DNA of 64,000 bases, from assembly GCF_038404985.1 (NCBI RefSeq), contig NZ_JBBKBA010000002.1:372001-436000 (forward strand), written 5' to 3'. The translations under genes were made by a program, and so were the position numbers. Shown here in pieces: positions 62,842 through 64,000 of this stretch (position 1 is the stretch's first letter; every line of letters starts with the position of its first letter). This DNA comes from Ferrovibrio sp. MS7 (GTDB taxonomy: Bacteria > Pseudomonadota > Alphaproteobacteria > Ferrovibrionales > Ferrovibrionaceae). The notes under the pieces were generated by a model that worked only from the letters and a program-made list of their open reading frames with translations, was not told the DNA's origin and did no database searches.

Positions 62842-64000
62842 TCAGCGGGCGGCGCCGGTGAGCTTCAGCTTGTCGGCCAGGGCGCCAAGCGCCTTGGCGG
62901 CGGCCGGCGTGAGGTCGGCCCCCAGGCTCGGTGCCGCAGCCCGGGCCACCGCCGCCGGTCGACGGTGCAGGGCCTGATCCATGGCCTGAATCAGCAGCGG
63001 CAGGTCAATCGGCTTGGTGATGTAGCCATCCATGCCGGCGGCAAGGCAGCGTTCGCGGTCGCCCGCCAGCGCATTGGCGGTGATGGCGATGATCGGCACC
63101 GAGGCATAGGGTTCCGCCATGGCACGTATGGTGCGGCTGGCCGCCATGCCGTCCATTTCAGGCATCTGCATGTCCATCAGCACGATATCGAAACGATCCT
63201 GGCGCAGCCGTGCGCAGGCTTCCAGGCCATTGTCGGCAATCGCGACCTGATGACCAAGTTCATGCAGCATGGTTGAGAGGATCAGTTGGTTGGTCGGGTT
63301 GTCCTCCGCCACCAGGATGCGCAGGGCAGCGCCGCGCCGCGCCATCTCCACCAGCGGCTGTGTCGAAGGCTGCGCCGGCGCAGCGGCACCGGCATGGATC
63401 GGCAGGCTGAAGCGGAACACACTGCCCTGGCCCAATTCGCTCTCCACCGTGATCTCGCCTTGCATCAGCGCGGCAAGCTGGCCACAGATGGCAAGGCCCA
63501 AGCCAGTACCGCCATAGCGCCGGGTGATCGAACGGTCGCCTTGGGTGAAATGCCGGAACAGCAGCGGGCGGACTTCCGGCGCGATGCCGATGCCAGAATC
63601 GGCGACGCTGAATTGCAGCTTGCCGCTGGCGGGGTCCAGCCCGGCTTCCAGCCGCACCCAGCCGCGCTCCGTGAACTTGATGGCATTGCCCAGCAGGTTC
63701 AGCAGCACCTGGCGCAGCCGGCCAGGGTCACCCCGCAATATCGCCGGCAATTCCGGCGCCACCTTCCAGTCGAGTTGCAGGCCCTTCTCGGCGACGCGGC
63801 TCCGCAGCGATGCCGCCAGGCCTTCGACAAGGCGACGGAGATCGAAATCGACTTCCTCCAACTCGACGCGGCCGGCCTCGAGCTTGGAAAAATCCAGGAT
63901 ATCGTTCAGCAGATGCAGCAAATGCTCGGCCGAACCACGCGCGGTATCCAGCAGATCGCGGTCGCGCGGCGCCAGGGTAACGCGGTCGAGCAGGCCGATG
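62842..64000 (-). CDS. Hybrid histidine kinase, N-terminus outside the window
   Basis: About 386 codons of the C-terminal part are visible and the frame is open to the last base. It contains the end of HisKA (LLHLLNDILDFSKLEAGR), HATPase with LLGNAIKFTERG, VADSGIGI and GTGLGLAICGQLAALM, and a receiver with the phospho-Asp in FDIVLMDMQMPEMDG and Lys in GYITKPIDLPLLIQAM. A short tail follows the receiver. The sensor part and start are unseen. It lies 72 bases upstream of the MBL-protein gene, on the same strand, so read-through is possible. Confidence 0.93.
   Translation of the reverse strand, partial: IGLLDRVTLAPRDRDLLDTARGSAEHLLHLLNDILDFSKLEAGRVELEEVDFDLRRLVEGLAASLRSRVAEKGLQLDWKVAPELPAILRGDPGRLRQVLLNLLGNAIKFTERGWVRLEAGLDPASGKLQFSVADSGIGIAPEVRPLLFRHFTQGDRSITRRYGGTGLGLAICGQLAALMQGEITVESELGQGSVFRFSLPIHAGAAAPAQPSTQPLVEMARRGAALRILVAEDNPTNQLILSTMLHELGHQVAIADNGLEACARLRQDRFDIVLMDMQMPEMDGMAASRTIRAMAEPYASVPIIAITANALAGDRERCLAAGMDGYITKPIDLPLLIQAMDQALHRRPAAVARAAAPSLGADLTPAAAKALGALADKLKLTGAAR

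Overview
The window is a gene-dense, GC-rich chromosomal segment with short gaps, many 4-base ATGA overlaps and ordinary Shine-Dalgarno sites. The content points to a free-living alphaproteobacterium: an Alph_Pro_TM/TauE pair, a TRAP dicarboxylate-type transporter, an lrp-trxB-lysR neighbourhood, folP-glmM and an Irr-box-like site before dps. A Rhodospirillales-like lineage is my guess; the genus cannot be fixed from this window. I see no rRNA, tRNA, CRISPR array, insertion sequence, integrase or phage gene, and no gene-free stretch longer than 300 bases.

Layout. 1-6.3 kb: the 3' part of pgi, then a class III cyclase-like protein facing a pentapeptide-repeat protein and two coupled proteins I do not recognise. 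6.4-15.1 kb: Nudix hydrolase, cytochrome P450, an orphan molybdenum-hydroxylase large subunit, an MFS carrier coupled to an acyl-CoA dehydrogenase, a TIGR02186/TauE pair and a DUF962 membrane protein. 15.3-25.9 kb: a MerR regulator with an 18-base perfect palindrome in its promoter, followed by two beta-oxidation operons whose multifunctional enzymes carry their domains in opposite order. 26-29.5 kb: an envelope-stress type unit of a DegP protease and an OmpR/EnvZ-type pair. 29.6-33 kb: TRAP transporter dctPQM. 33.2-37.2 kb: a crotonase, TetR regulator, triple-hotdog thioesterase and AEC carrier operon. 37-44.9 kb: GNAT, PhzF, DUF1127, a MocR regulator overlapping a lactate-permease-like carrier, then thiD-glmM-folP. 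45-47.3 kb: dps, msrP and a HAD phosphatase. 47.5-54.8 kb: PAS histidine kinase, LysR, trxB, a large unrecognised protein, Lrp and a GFA protein. 54.9-59.1 kb: an MHS-type carrier and a KdpD/KdpE-like pair without kdpFABC. 59.1-64 kb: an operon of a variant metallo-beta-lactamase-fold protein, an APH-like kinase, a divergent enolase and ArfB, then a hybrid histidine kinase cut by the window edge.

The main theme is acyl-CoA catabolism: four acyl-CoA dehydrogenases, two thiolases, two hydratase/dehydrogenase fusions, a separate crotonase and a thioesterase, each group with its own local regulator or operator. The best candidates for undescribed biology are the MBL-kinase-enolase operon, whose enolase and MBL proteins both have altered active-site motifs, the cyclase-like/pentapeptide/unknown locus near the left end, and the three-repeat hotdog protein.
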